From: Labrys sp. WJW
GTDB lineage: Bacteria; Pseudomonadota; Alphaproteobacteria; Rhizobiales; Labraceae
Direction of reading: 5' to 3'
Length of the DNA stretch: 64,000 nucleotides
Assembly (NCBI RefSeq): GCF_001676615.1
Contig: NZ_LYXZ01000021.1
Location: forward strand, 62,001 to 126,000
Shown one piece after another: positions 17,121-25,590 of this stretch (position 1 is its first letter; each line of letters starts with the position of its first letter). The translations under genes and the position numbers were made by a program. A model generated the notes under the pieces. It had not been told where the DNA came from, did not search any database, and saw only the letters and a program-made list of their open reading frames with translations.

Positions 17121-18613
17121 GGCGTGGCGCCTCCCGGCCGTATGACGCTGCGATCGACAACCGGCAGGCTCATCACGAGAGGCGAGCCGGTATAGCCGTC
17201 CTCAGGCTTGCCGATCACCAGGATTTCCGTGCGGCGGTTCTGCGCGCGTCCCGGGTCGGTATCGTTGGAGGCGATCGGTTCGGCTTCACCCCGGCCTTCG
17301 GTGGTGATGCGGTCACGAGCGTAGGTCTTCAATATGTTGCCGACGGCGTCGGCCCGCTCCTCCGACAATTGTTGATTGTCGCGGATGCGCCGGTTGCCGT
17401 TGAAGGGCCGGTTGTCGGTATAGCCAATCACCCTTGCGCTGAATTGGGAAGCGGCCAGGGCGACGCCGATCTTGTCGATCAAGTCCTGAAAACCAGGTTT
17501 GACGTCAGCCTTGCCTGTATCGAACAGGCCGGCATTGTTGATGCGGACCAGCACCTGGCCATTGTCATTCCACAAGGTCACGAGCTTCTTGTCGACCTCC
17601 GGCTGCAGGAAGTTCATGAATTGACGGATGCGCGTTACACCCACAGGTTCCGGGGGAACCTCCGCCTTGGCCTGGACCGGGGGTGGATCCTTCGCCTTGG
17701 GAGGCGGCGGGATGAAGATGCTGGGCGCCTCGTTGGGAGGCAGGTTGGCCAGGCGCGTGAAAGTGCCGTCCGAAGCCCGGTCGAGCGACAGCGAGAAGAA
17801 GAGGTAGCCGAGCCCGAACAGCAGCGCGAGGATACTGAGCAGCGTCCATAGCGCCGCCGCGGTGCGCAACGGCTTGTGCCTGGCGATGACGCCGCGCCAG
17901 TGTGGCGACAATTCCCGCTCGAAGGTGCCATACTGGCCGAGCAGCGTCTTGTAGAGGCTGTCGCGGATGCGGCTGAGTTCGAGCGCTCCGCGCGGCGAGA
18001 CGCGGGTGCGGCCTTCGAAGGCGAGCGAGAGGCTGAGATAGATCAGCAGCAGCAGATCCTTGTTGGCGCCGGGACTCTGGTGAAAATGATCGAGCAGGTC
18101 GAAGACCTTGTCACCGCCGGTGACGTCCATGTGATAGGTCGAGACCAGGCCCGAACGCGCCCAGCCGGCGCGCACGCCCCAGGGCTTGCTGAGCACCACG
18201 TCGTCGACGGTGGCGCAGACGACATAATGGGCGGCGCGCGCCCGCTCCGGATTGATGCGGGCGCCGGCGAGATCGCGCTCATAGCGGTTGATCGCCTCGG
18301 TGGTGGTGCGGCGTAACTGCTCGATGTCGGGCTGGTCCGCTGTGTGGCGCAAGGCATGGGCGAGATTGAGCAGGGGCGCGGCGGAGGCCACGATGGTCGG
18401 CACCTCCTCGCCGCCGAAGCGGAAATTGCGCACCAGCGTGTCGGCCGACCAGCCGCCCGAGCGCAATGGCTCGGCCGAACCCGCGGCATCCTGCGGCGCA
18501 TCGGCCAGCATCTCCGCCATCTTGCGGGCGACCTGCTGCTTCCTGGCGCCGTCCTCGGTGAGCTCGACCACCGTCGGCAGGGACTGCCAGGGGGCTGTCG
18601 TTGCCTTGTTCAT
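17117..18613 (-). CDS. tssL: T6SS protein TssL with C-terminal OmpA peptidoglycan-binding domain
   Basis: A 498-residue fusion. The N-terminal cytosolic IcmH/DotU hook domain (about 70-240) has TTEAINRYERDLAGA, AHYVVCATVDDVVLSKPWG and the FDLLDHFHQSP region. A single membrane helix (about 251-275, LWTLLSILALLFGLGYLFFS) leads to a Pro-rich periplasmic spacer and an OmpA domain (about 355-480) with the peptidoglycan-contact pattern ARVIGYTDNRPF and NQQLSEERADAV...RRTEI. TssL pairs with TssM to anchor the apparatus; the OmpA part anchors it to the cell wall. In Agrobacterium, TssL is a substrate of PpkA and is recognised by Fha. Confidence 0.94.
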   Translation of the reverse strand: MNKATTAPWQSLPTVVELTEDGARKQQVARKMAEMLADAPQDAAGSAEPLRSGGWSADTLVRNFRFGGEEVPTIVASAAPLLNLAHALRHTADQPDIEQLRRTTTEAINRYERDLAGARINPERARAAHYVVCATVDDVVLSKPWGVRAGWARSGLVSTYHMDVTGGDKVFDLLDHFHQSPGANKDLLLLIYLSLSLAFEGRTRVSPRGALELSRIRDSLYKTLLGQYGTFERELSPHWRGVIARHKPLRTAAALWTLLSILALLFGLGYLFFSLSLDRASDGTFTRLANLPPNEAPSIFIPPPPKAKDPPPVQAKAEVPPEPVGVTRIRQFMNFLQPEVDKKLVTLWNDNGQVLVRINNAGLFDTGKADVKPGFQDLIDKIGVALAASQFSARVIGYTDNRPFNGNRRIRDNQQLSEERADAVGNILKTYARDRITTEGRGEAEPIASNDTDPGRAQNRRTEILVIGKPEDGYTGSPLVMSLPVVDRSVIRPGGATP

Positions 18614-18626
18614 CGACTGGCCTCCT

Positions 18627-19967
18627 TCATTCCCTCAGGGCCCAGAGCTCCATCTCCAGGCTTGGAAAGTCGCCGGCGAGATGGAGGGCGATGGCGCCCG
18701 ACGTATCGAGCTGTTTCCACAGCGGGTTCTTGGTATCGAGCTCGAAATAGATCGTGCCCGAGCGATAGGGCAGCTGGCGCGGCAGCACCGGCAGGGGGCG
18801 GACGGGAATGCCGGGCAGGGCGACATTGACCAGTTCGGCGATGCGCTCCACCGGGCCGACCTTGATCTGGGCCGGCAGGCGGCGGCGCACTTCCTCGGCC
18901 GGCATCTCGGCTCGCACAGCCAGCACGAAGCCGGCATCCTTGAGCAGGGTCCGGTCGTTGATGGTACCCACGCGCACACCATGGCGGCGTTCGGCAAGCT
19001 CGATGGCGACGGCCGCCTGTTCGAGCACGGCCGAGAGCGAGGTCCTGAGATCGTCGAACACGGCGGCGAAGGTCGCCTTGAGGTTGTCGTGCCGATAGGG
19101 CGGGAACTCGCTGGCGCGCTTGGAATCCATGGTGAAGGTGGCGAGTTCCCCGGCGAGCTGGATGCAATGCTCGTAGAAAGTCATGGGATGGATCCGCGTC
19201 GCATTGGCGGCGATGTGGCTGAGCAGCGGATCGGCCCGGTTGAGGATATGAAGCAGGAAATAGTCGCCGACTTCGGCCGTGCCGCGGATGGTCGGGTCGC
19301 CGATACGCTCGGCGATGGCCGCCGCGCGGTGGCGCACGATGCCGAGGAGCTCGGTCATGAGTTCGCTGAGCCGCGCCTCGGCGGCGCAATTCAGGCACGG
19401 GGCGATGTAGTCGGGATCGAGCAGCACGGCCTTGTCCGAGCGCACCTCGATGATGCGCGCAAGGCCGATCAGCTCGTAGCCGGCGAGATCGTCGCCGCTC
19501 TTGAGATAGCGCAGGCTCAGCCGGCCGACATCGATGGGAGCCATGAAATCGGTCTCGACATTGGCGTCCGGTGCCTCGTAATGCGAGGCGACGAAACGCA
19601 CGCCGGGTGAGGAAGCCCCGCCATTGACGGCGATGTCGGCGCGCCCGGGCCGGCGGGCCGGCAGCCCCAGATAGATGATGGCGTTCTTGGTGGTCTCGTC
19701 GAGCTCCAGCGGCGGCGGCAGGTCGGTGTCGAAGGGAGCTTCGAAAGGCGTGCCGTCGGGCAGGGTGCCGCGCAGATTTGCCAGGGCGAACTGGCCGATC
19801 GCCAGGGCGCCGCGGTCGATGCCGATCTCGGCGATGCCCCAGGGATAGGCGGCAAGCTCACGCGTGGTCGCTCGAACGAGCCGCTCCGTCCAGCGGTCGG
19901 CCTGCTGGAAATGCTGCACGCGAAGGAACATGCCCTCGCTCCACGCGACCCTGTTCTCGTTTCTCAT
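18627..19967 (-). CDS. tssK: T6SS baseplate protein TssK
   Basis: The 446-residue baseplate connector that links TssFG wedges to the TssLM membrane complex. The N-terminus has the diagnostic VAWSEGMFLRVQHFQQADRW. Later landmarks are DYIAPCLNCAA, LQLAGELATF-like ...IQLAGELATFTM, and the C-terminal FELDTKNPLWKQLDTSGAIALHLAGDF with LELWALRE. Length is normal. The start overlaps the end of fha by four bases, and tssL follows after 13 bp. Confidence 0.94.
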   Translation of the reverse strand: MRNENRVAWSEGMFLRVQHFQQADRWTERLVRATTRELAAYPWGIAEIGIDRGALAIGQFALANLRGTLPDGTPFEAPFDTDLPPPLELDETTKNAIIYLGLPARRPGRADIAVNGGASSPGVRFVASHYEAPDANVETDFMAPIDVGRLSLRYLKSGDDLAGYELIGLARIIEVRSDKAVLLDPDYIAPCLNCAAEARLSELMTELLGIVRHRAAAIAERIGDPTIRGTAEVGDYFLLHILNRADPLLSHIAANATRIHPMTFYEHCIQLAGELATFTMDSKRASEFPPYRHDNLKATFAAVFDDLRTSLSAVLEQAAVAIELAERRHGVRVGTINDRTLLKDAGFVLAVRAEMPAEEVRRRLPAQIKVGPVERIAELVNVALPGIPVRPLPVLPRQLPYRSGTIYFELDTKNPLWKQLDTSGAIALHLAGDFPSLEMELWALRE

Positions 19968-21226
19968 GCGACTTCGTCGTCCTTGCTTGTCGTGCTGTGT
20001 GCGGTGCTGTGCCCGGTCCTGGCCGGCTCGCTGCCGCCTGGTTCGTTCCTAGCCGGCTCGAGCGAGCGCAGCATTGCCCTGCGGAACAGGTCGCGGACGG
20101 AAAGATCCCGGCCGTCGGCCTCGAATTGCCGCCGATAGGCCTGCCAATAGGCACCGTTGCGGCGCCAGGGCAGGCTGATCGCGCGGGCGTCGATACTCGC
20201 CTCGATGATGCGTGGCTCCAATTGGGGGCCGACTTCGCGAACCAGGGTGCCGAGCGCTTCCGCGAGCGCCTGCTGGCGTGCCAGCAGGGTTTCGAGCCGC
20301 GCCAGCAGGGCTTCCTCCCGATCGAGGCCGAAGACGTCCGGTGCTGGCATCAATGTGTCGGCGCTGATCTCGAAGGTGACGAAGGCCTTCTCGAGCGCCT
20401 CCTCGCATTGGGCCAGCAGGCCGTCGCAACGCGGCTGCCAGGAGGAGGGGGCGGCCATGGCAACCAGGAAATCGGCGGGCTCCTCGTCCTGTTCCGTGGG
20501 GACGACCACCTGCCTTCCATCGTCACTTGCCGGTGCCGTCTCGGTGCCATCCTTGCTGCGGTCGCGGGCCATGGGTACGGACACGAAGGTGGCACGGCCA
20601 TGTTCGAGGCGATTGCCGTAGTCGGAATCCTCGTTCCAGTCGTCCGGCAGGACCGCCTTGATCGCCCTGGGATCCGGCGGGCCGTTCCAGCCGATCTCGA
20701 CATGCCGCGAGGAGGGAGCGGCCTCGCGCTTGCGCCCCGTGGCCCGGGAAACTTTCGGCTGCTGCAAAGGCCAGTCGTCGGAAAGACGCCCGCCCATCAC
20801 GCCGGTCGCGGTCTGCCCGCCCGGCGCGATATCGGCCAGGATGGCGGTGATCGTCAGGTTCTCCGAACTGACGGCGAGGCCGGCCTCGGGGTCGACGATG
20901 TCGCGGTCGGCCTCGCCGGTGACCGACACCGCGAAGGCATGGCCCCCCAGTTCCAGGCGCGATTGATGCTTGAGGCGGGCGGTCTCGCCCTCCAGGACCA
21001 GGACGCCGTCCACGCGGGTACCGTTGGCGCTTTCGTCGCGCAGCAAATAGCCGTCGCGATCACGCAGGATGGTGCAATGGAGCTTGGAGACGGTGCGGCC
21101 CGCGTCCGGCACTTGCCAGTCGCAATCGACCGATCGTCCCAGCGTCCGGCGCCCGCGTTCCAGCACCCAGGGTTGTCCCCCTGTCCCGGCTCCGCTTGCT
21201 TCGACCTGCCTGAGTTCCAACCGCAT
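19964..21226 (-). CDS. tagH: T6SS FHA-domain protein (Fha/TagH)
   Basis: A cytosolic 420-residue protein. The N-terminal FHA domain (about 5-100) has the phosphothreonine-binding signature: GRS after RRTL (about 30-32), SKLH (about 47-50) and NGT (about 67-69). The C-terminal 200 residues match the T6SS-specific helical domain (FDREEALLARLETLLARQQALAEALG). Fha binds phosphorylated partners and promotes assembly, and is the target of TagF. ATG 21226 is chosen because GAGGAG (21233-21238) is correctly spaced for it, whereas ATG 21232 abuts the site. The central part is low-complexity and likely disordered. Confidence 0.9.
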   Translation of the reverse strand: MRLELRQVEASGAGTGGQPWVLERGRRTLGRSVDCDWQVPDAGRTVSKLHCTILRDRDGYLLRDESANGTRVDGVLVLEGETARLKHQSRLELGGHAFAVSVTGEADRDIVDPEAGLAVSSENLTITAILADIAPGGQTATGVMGGRLSDDWPLQQPKVSRATGRKREAAPSSRHVEIGWNGPPDPRAIKAVLPDDWNEDSDYGNRLEHGRATFVSVPMARDRSKDGTETAPASDDGRQVVVPTEQDEEPADFLVAMAAPSSWQPRCDGLLAQCEEALEKAFVTFEISADTLMPAPDVFGLDREEALLARLETLLARQQALAEALGTLVREVGPQLEPRIIEASIDARAISLPWRRNGAYWQAYRRQFEADGRDLSVRDLFRRAMLRSLEPARNEPGGSEPARTGHSTAHSTTSKDDEVA

Positions 21227-21236
21227 GGCCATCTCC

Positions 21237-22232
21237 TCACGAGACCGGTTGAAGCACCGCCTGGCGCTCGGTGATGACGGCATCGTCGCTGTCCCGTGCC
21301 GCCGGTGCGATGCGTGCCCAGCTATTCCAGCCCAGGCGTGGCGGATCACTCGCCTGGCCGAGCTGGCAGAAAGGCACGTGCTCCTTCCTGAGAACGACCT
21401 GGATGTCAAAATCGAGCCCGCAACCGACGAACAGGCGGGTGAGCGCGAAGAGCTCCTGAATGTTGCGGCTCCCCGGCGCCAGCGACAGATAGTCCCTGTA
21501 GTCGAGCGGGCCGATCACCACGCGGAAGGTGCTGGAAAGGTCCCGGATGGCCGAGCCCGCCATGGCATCGACGCCAAGGCGCACCGTGGCCGCCCGGGTC
21601 ATCCGGCTCTGCTCGTGTTCCGGCACACCAAGCCAACGGCCCTGGAAGAGCTCGATTTCGACCGGCAGGCCGCTCACTTCGCGCAGCATGGCCCTGAGAT
21701 TGCTGACGTTGCGGGTTCGTGCCGCGAAGAAGCCGCTGAAGCGCAGCAACACGTCGTCGTCGGTGCCGCTGCGCTCCCGCAGCCTCGCAGTGCCGAAGCC
21801 GGTGAGGGACAGCAATGTCTTGATGAAGCCATTGCGCCCTTCGCGGGTGCCCCAGCGCAGCAGGCGGGCGAGCCGGTATTTCTCGCAGGCATCGACGAAC
21901 AGCTCGTCCATGCGGGCACCGAATAATTGCAGGAAGGCCGCGAGCGAGGAGGATTTATTGCGCTCCTCGCGCATGACCAGTTCGTTATAGGCCGGTGGCA
22001 GCGAACCCAACGGCCCGGCAAGCCCAGCCAGGGCGCTGCGCAAGGTGGCCTGCCCCTCCTTCCGGCGAAAGCCCGACACAGGCAGGGCAGCCGGCGAGAC
22101 GCCTCCATGCGCAGTAACGGCAAGCTGTTCTTCGGAGGCCTGGGCGACCCGGAAGGCCGTGGTCGGCTCGAAACGGCCGGGGTCGCGTTCGAGCAGATCG
22201 GCAAGGGTGTCGGAGCTGTTGTCGGCGGTCAT
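21237..22232 (-). CDS. tssG: T6SS baseplate wedge protein TssG
   Basis: A 331-residue TssG. Hallmarks: RFEPTTAFRVAQAS near the N-terminus, LSGLAGPLGSLPPAYNELVM-type segment, and the central WGTREGRNGFIKTLLSLTGFGTARLRER, then FSGFFAARTRNVSNLRAMLREVSG. With TssF it forms the wedge around the spike. It follows the 260-bp palindromic insertion that separates it from tssF, and the ribosome-binding site for the next gene overlaps its stop codon. Confidence 0.93.
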   Translation of the reverse strand: MTADNSSDTLADLLERDPGRFEPTTAFRVAQASEEQLAVTAHGGVSPAALPVSGFRRKEGQATLRSALAGLAGPLGSLPPAYNELVMREERNKSSSLAAFLQLFGARMDELFVDACEKYRLARLLRWGTREGRNGFIKTLLSLTGFGTARLRERSGTDDDVLLRFSGFFAARTRNVSNLRAMLREVSGLPVEIELFQGRWLGVPEHEQSRMTRAATVRLGVDAMAGSAIRDLSSTFRVVIGPLDYRDYLSLAPGSRNIQELFALTRLFVGCGLDFDIQVVLRKEHVPFCQLGQASDPPRLGWNSWARIAPAARDSDDAVITERQAVLQPVS

Positions 22233-22276
22233 GGCGTTCGCCGAATAGTGAAGGGATTATGGGTGCGGGCGGTACA

Positions 22277-22456
22277 GCCCCTCACCCTTACCCTCTCCCC
22301 GCAAACGCGGGGCGAGGGGGGCGTAAGCGCCGCTGTGATTTCCCAGTGCATTGGGTCTCGCCCAACGGTCGGGCGAGATGATTCCCTTGCGTTGTAAGCG
22401 CTACGCCGATGTCCCCCTCGCCCCGCGTTTGCGGGGAGAGGGTAGGGGTGAGGGGC
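22277..22456. repeat. Long inverted-repeat (REP/MITE-like) insertion between tssF and tssG
   Basis: Two 44-bp arms, 22277-22320 and 22413-22456, are reverse complements with a single mismatch. Each arm contains its own hairpin (CTCCCCGCAAACGCGGGGCGAGG type). The 92-bp middle holds another hairpin, TCTCGCCC/GGGCGAGA (around 22352-22380). The arms resemble the CCCTCACCC...CCCTCTCCCC palindromes scattered through alphaproteobacterial intergenic regions. The whole gap 22233-22495 is non-coding, unusual in an operon whose other genes mostly overlap. Confidence 0.85.
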
Positions 22457-22495
22457 AACGCCAGGGTACGAAGGAAAGCTGTTCACGATGACCTC

Positions 22496-24274
22496 CTACA
22501 GCAGCGGCCGCTCGGCCGCGCGGGCGGGCCAGGTGGCGATCGGCTTGGATTGGCCCTTGATGGAGACAGTCAGCCGGGTGAAGCTGTTCACCGAGGTGTA
22601 GAGGCCGCAGAAGCGATCGAGCACGCTGCCGAACAGAAAGGCGGAAGGGCGGTCGATCGCGGCCGGGTCGAACTCCACCGTGATCTCCGTGCCGGGGACC
22701 ATGCCGCCTCGGATGCGGGCGGTGGCGGCCCGTGCCTCGACCCGGATGATGGCGTCGACCAGCTGGCGTGTCTCCGGCAGATCACGGAAGGCATAGAGCG
22801 AGAGGATGTCCTTCAGCGCTGCCCCGCCATTGTCGAACAGCGAGACATGATTGAGCAGGAGATGCGACATCAGCCGCCAGTTGCGGCCATCCTCGTCATT
22901 CATGCGCACAGCGGGTGTCGGGGCTATCAACGCCTCGATGCGCCCGACTGCCTCATTGCCGAGCGCGAGCTTGAGATGCGGGTGGCCGCCTCCGAAGGGC
23001 AGGCGCTCGGGAAGAGCGCGATTGAGGCACCAGGCATCGACGCTCGCCACGGCATCGATATTGCCGCTGACACGGCGGTTGTGGTCGACGAAGGCGATGT
23101 CGAGATCGCAGGTGCCGTCGTCGGGGTCGAAGCGCCGATAGCTCTGCCAATAGGCGGCGGCAGCGCCTGAACGCTGGGTGCGGCCGAAGAAGGGCTGGCA
23201 GGATTGCTGCTCGCCCTTCGATCCCGTCAGCGTCACCTTCTCGATGGAATAGATCTCGCGTGTCCGCTGCCGCCGCGAGTCGGAGAGCAGCCGATATTCG
23301 GTGCGCGTGCCGTCGAGCGCCAGCGGCTCGCAGGTCTGGCGGAACAAATTGACGACCGGCGTGGCATGCAGCACCAGGTCCCGGCTGGTAACAGAGCGCT
23401 CCAGCTTGCCGTCCGTCTCGCCGAGATAGACGAAGATCTCCAGCCCGTCGCCATGCCAGCGCTGCAGCCCGTCGATCTCGAAGAACAGGAACTTCTGCGG
23501 CAGCGCGAAGAATTCCGTCAGCAGGCGGTAGCCGGTAAAACTCGTGCTCGGATAGGGCAGCATGGTCTCGTCGGCCGAAAAGCCGACGGGCTTGAGATGA
23601 TCGGCCGGCAGGAAGATCGCCTTGTCGTCATCGGCGTGGCGCGCCAGCGCGATGCCCTGCGTGTGGTTGACCAGCAATTCGTAGAGGGCGCTCGCCTGCC
23701 GCCAGGGCGAGGCGATGTAGAAGCGCAGGCGCTTGACGCCGAGCTCGGAGAGCGGGCGGCGCCCCGCCAATGAGCGGATCGACAGCCGCAGGCAGCCGGC
23801 TGCGCCGGCATGGCGGGAAAGGGGAGCCTGGATCGGCTGTCCCGACAGCGTCACCGCGGCTATTTCCACCGGTGCGATTTCAACATCCTGCGTGGTGAGG
23901 AAGCGGCAGGTCTCGCCGCCGACCGGTTCGGCCTGCACCTCGGTGTGGCGTGGCAGCGTCTGCATGGCGGCCAGCGACTCGCCGGGCGCGAAGCGTACGA
24001 TGCTCATGGACGGCAGGGGGGCGAGATAGTGCGGATAGAGCGTTTCGAGCAGGCCGTCGGTGAGCTCGGGAAACTCGTCGTCGAGCTTCTGGCGCACCCT
24101 GGCAGCCGAATAGGCGAAGCTCTGGATGAGGCGCTCGACATGGGGGTCGTCGGCAACCTCTCCGGTCAGGCGCAGGCGTCCCGCGATCTTGGGGAAGGCA
24201 TCGGCAAACCGTGATGCGCGCCGGCGCAAGGCCGACAATTCCTCATTATAACGTCGCAGGAACCCCTCAACCAT
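22496..24274 (-). CDS. tssF: T6SS baseplate protein TssF
   Basis: A 592-residue wedge protein. From ATG 24274 the start VEGFLRRYNEELSALRRRASRFADAFPKIAGRL is the family N-terminus; later motifs include DDPHVERLIQSFAYSAARVRQKLDDEFPELTDGLLETLYPHYLAPLPSM. The frame extends upstream to 24349 but that part overlaps tssE and lacks homology. The start overlaps the tssE end by eight bases. Length is normal. Confidence 0.94.
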   Translation of the reverse strand: MVEGFLRRYNEELSALRRRASRFADAFPKIAGRLRLTGEVADDPHVERLIQSFAYSAARVRQKLDDEFPELTDGLLETLYPHYLAPLPSMSIVRFAPGESLAAMQTLPRHTEVQAEPVGGETCRFLTTQDVEIAPVEIAAVTLSGQPIQAPLSRHAGAAGCLRLSIRSLAGRRPLSELGVKRLRFYIASPWRQASALYELLVNHTQGIALARHADDDKAIFLPADHLKPVGFSADETMLPYPSTSFTGYRLLTEFFALPQKFLFFEIDGLQRWHGDGLEIFVYLGETDGKLERSVTSRDLVLHATPVVNLFRQTCEPLALDGTRTEYRLLSDSRRQRTREIYSIEKVTLTGSKGEQQSCQPFFGRTQRSGAAAAYWQSYRRFDPDDGTCDLDIAFVDHNRRVSGNIDAVASVDAWCLNRALPERLPFGGGHPHLKLALGNEAVGRIEALIAPTPAVRMNDEDGRNWRLMSHLLLNHVSLFDNGGAALKDILSLYAFRDLPETRQLVDAIIRVEARAATARIRGGMVPGTEITVEFDPAAIDRPSAFLFGSVLDRFCGLYTSVNSFTRLTVSIKGQSKPIATWPARAAERPLL

Positions 24275-24776
24275 GGGCTGCCTCCACCTGGAAGCGCTGG
24301 CTGGAGGGATCGATCGTCGATTCGAAATTGATCGGCGGCATGCCGTCATAGAGGCGGAAGGTCGCCTCGATGCGCATGCGCAACGCTCTTTCGCCCTGGG
24401 TGCGGTTCTTGAGGATGGTCACGCGGATGTTCGACAGTCTCGTTTCGAACAGGGCGATGCGCCGCTCGAGGGCGCGCGCCAGCTGCAGCTTGGCTTCGTC
24501 CGTGACCAGGTTGGCCGAGACGATGCCTTCCACGCCGTAGCTGACAAGCGCGTCCGCGAGCTCCGCCAGCCTGTCCGGCGGGCTGGTCGGGCAGCGCCTG
24601 GTATTGAGCAGTGCCTCGAGGTCGCGGCGGATGGCTTCGCGCATTTCCCGCGCCTGGTCCGCAAGGCTGAGGGCAGGATCCTGGGCGAGATCGGGTGTCG
24701 CGTCGAGCAACCGATCGAGGATCGAGCGCGACAGGACCTGTTCGCGGGCCCGGTACCGTTCGAGCGGATCAACCAT
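24267..24776 (-). CDS. tssE: T6SS baseplate protein TssE (gp25-like)
   Basis: A 169-residue homologue of phage T4 gp25 that helps start sheath polymerisation at the baseplate. Key parts: LSRSILDRLLDATPD, REAIRRDLEALLNTRR (the gp25 EAIRRDLExLLNTR core), LADALVSYGVEGIVS, and IEATFRLYDGMPPINFESTID. ATG 24776 is the start giving the conserved DPLERYRAREQVLSRS N-terminus; upstream frame to 24905 overlaps tagJ. It overlaps both neighbours by eight bases. Confidence 0.93.
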   Translation of the reverse strand: MVDPLERYRAREQVLSRSILDRLLDATPDLAQDPALSLADQAREMREAIRRDLEALLNTRRCPTSPPDRLAELADALVSYGVEGIVSANLVTDEAKLQLARALERRIALFETRLSNIRVTILKNRTQGERALRMRIEATFRLYDGMPPINFESTIDPSSQRFQVEAAHG

Positions 24777-25590
24777 GGGCAGCCTGCTTGCGCCGTGCGA
24801 CTTCCGGCATGCCCAGGGTCTGCATGTCATGGAAGGAGACCAGGTCGTCGCCGGCCAGGAAGCAACGCTGGCCGCGGCCGGTGGTGATGCCCGAGGGTTC
24901 GGCAACCCATTCGGTTTCGCGTCCCAGCAACAGCTTCTCCTTGCCTTCGGTGCCCTGATAGATCGCGGGCAGCAGCACGGGTGCGGAAGCGCCGTCGATC
25001 AGCGACAGCTCCGCCCGCCGGAAGGCGAGGTCGCGCGGCCGGGCGATCGGTTCCACCACCACCGAGGCGATCTTGGCGAAGTCGATCCACAGATAGGCGC
25101 CGCCCGTCATGATGACTTCGAGCGCATGCGGCACCCGATCGTCGAGGTCCCGGAAATCGCCGACCGGCTTGCCGTTCCACAGCATCGGCTGTTCGCCGCG
25201 CAGCTGGTCCAGCGCTTCCAGCGCGGGTCTTGCCACACCATCCTCGCGATTGATGATGGCGAGCTCGATGGCGGCCTTGTCGAGCGCACTCGGCCCCTGG
25301 GGAAATTCCGGCACGGCGCCGGCCTCGAACCAGGCCTTGCGGGCCGCCATGGCGCGCAGCTGGTTGCGCAGCAGGGCAAAGCCCATGGTGTCCTGCGGCG
25401 CCAGGGTCACGGCCAGGCTGCATTGCGTGTCGGCCCGCTCATAGTCCCCGGCGAGGACGAGCAGGTCGATATAGAGGTGGCGGGCATCCTTGTCGGAGGG
25501 ATGGGCCCGCACATGGTCCTTGGCATGGTCGAGCGCCTGGCTCAGGGCGCCTTCGGACAGGGAGCTGGCGATGCTGGCGGCGAGCGTCAT
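24769..25590 (-). CDS. tagJ: T6SS accessory protein TagJ (ImpE)
   Basis: A 273-residue TagJ/ImpE protein. The N-terminal helical repeat part (LSQALDHAKDHVRAHPSDKDARHLYIDLLVLAGDYERADTQ is TPR-like) precedes the ImpE domain (DDRVPHALEVIMTGGAYLWIDFAKIASVVVEPIARPRDLAFR). TagJ is known to bind the sheath subunit TssB and to modulate ClpV-dependent sheath recycling in some systems. Its start overlaps tssC2 by four bases and its end overlaps tssE, so it is fully embedded in the operon. Confidence 0.9.
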   Translation of the reverse strand: MTLAASIASSLSEGALSQALDHAKDHVRAHPSDKDARHLYIDLLVLAGDYERADTQCSLAVTLAPQDTMGFALLRNQLRAMAARKAWFEAGAVPEFPQGPSALDKAAIELAIINREDGVARPALEALDQLRGEQPMLWNGKPVGDFRDLDDRVPHALEVIMTGGAYLWIDFAKIASVVVEPIARPRDLAFRRAELSLIDGASAPVLLPAIYQGTEGKEKLLLGRETEWVAEPSGITTGRGQRCFLAGDDLVSFHDMQTLGMPEVARRKQAAHG

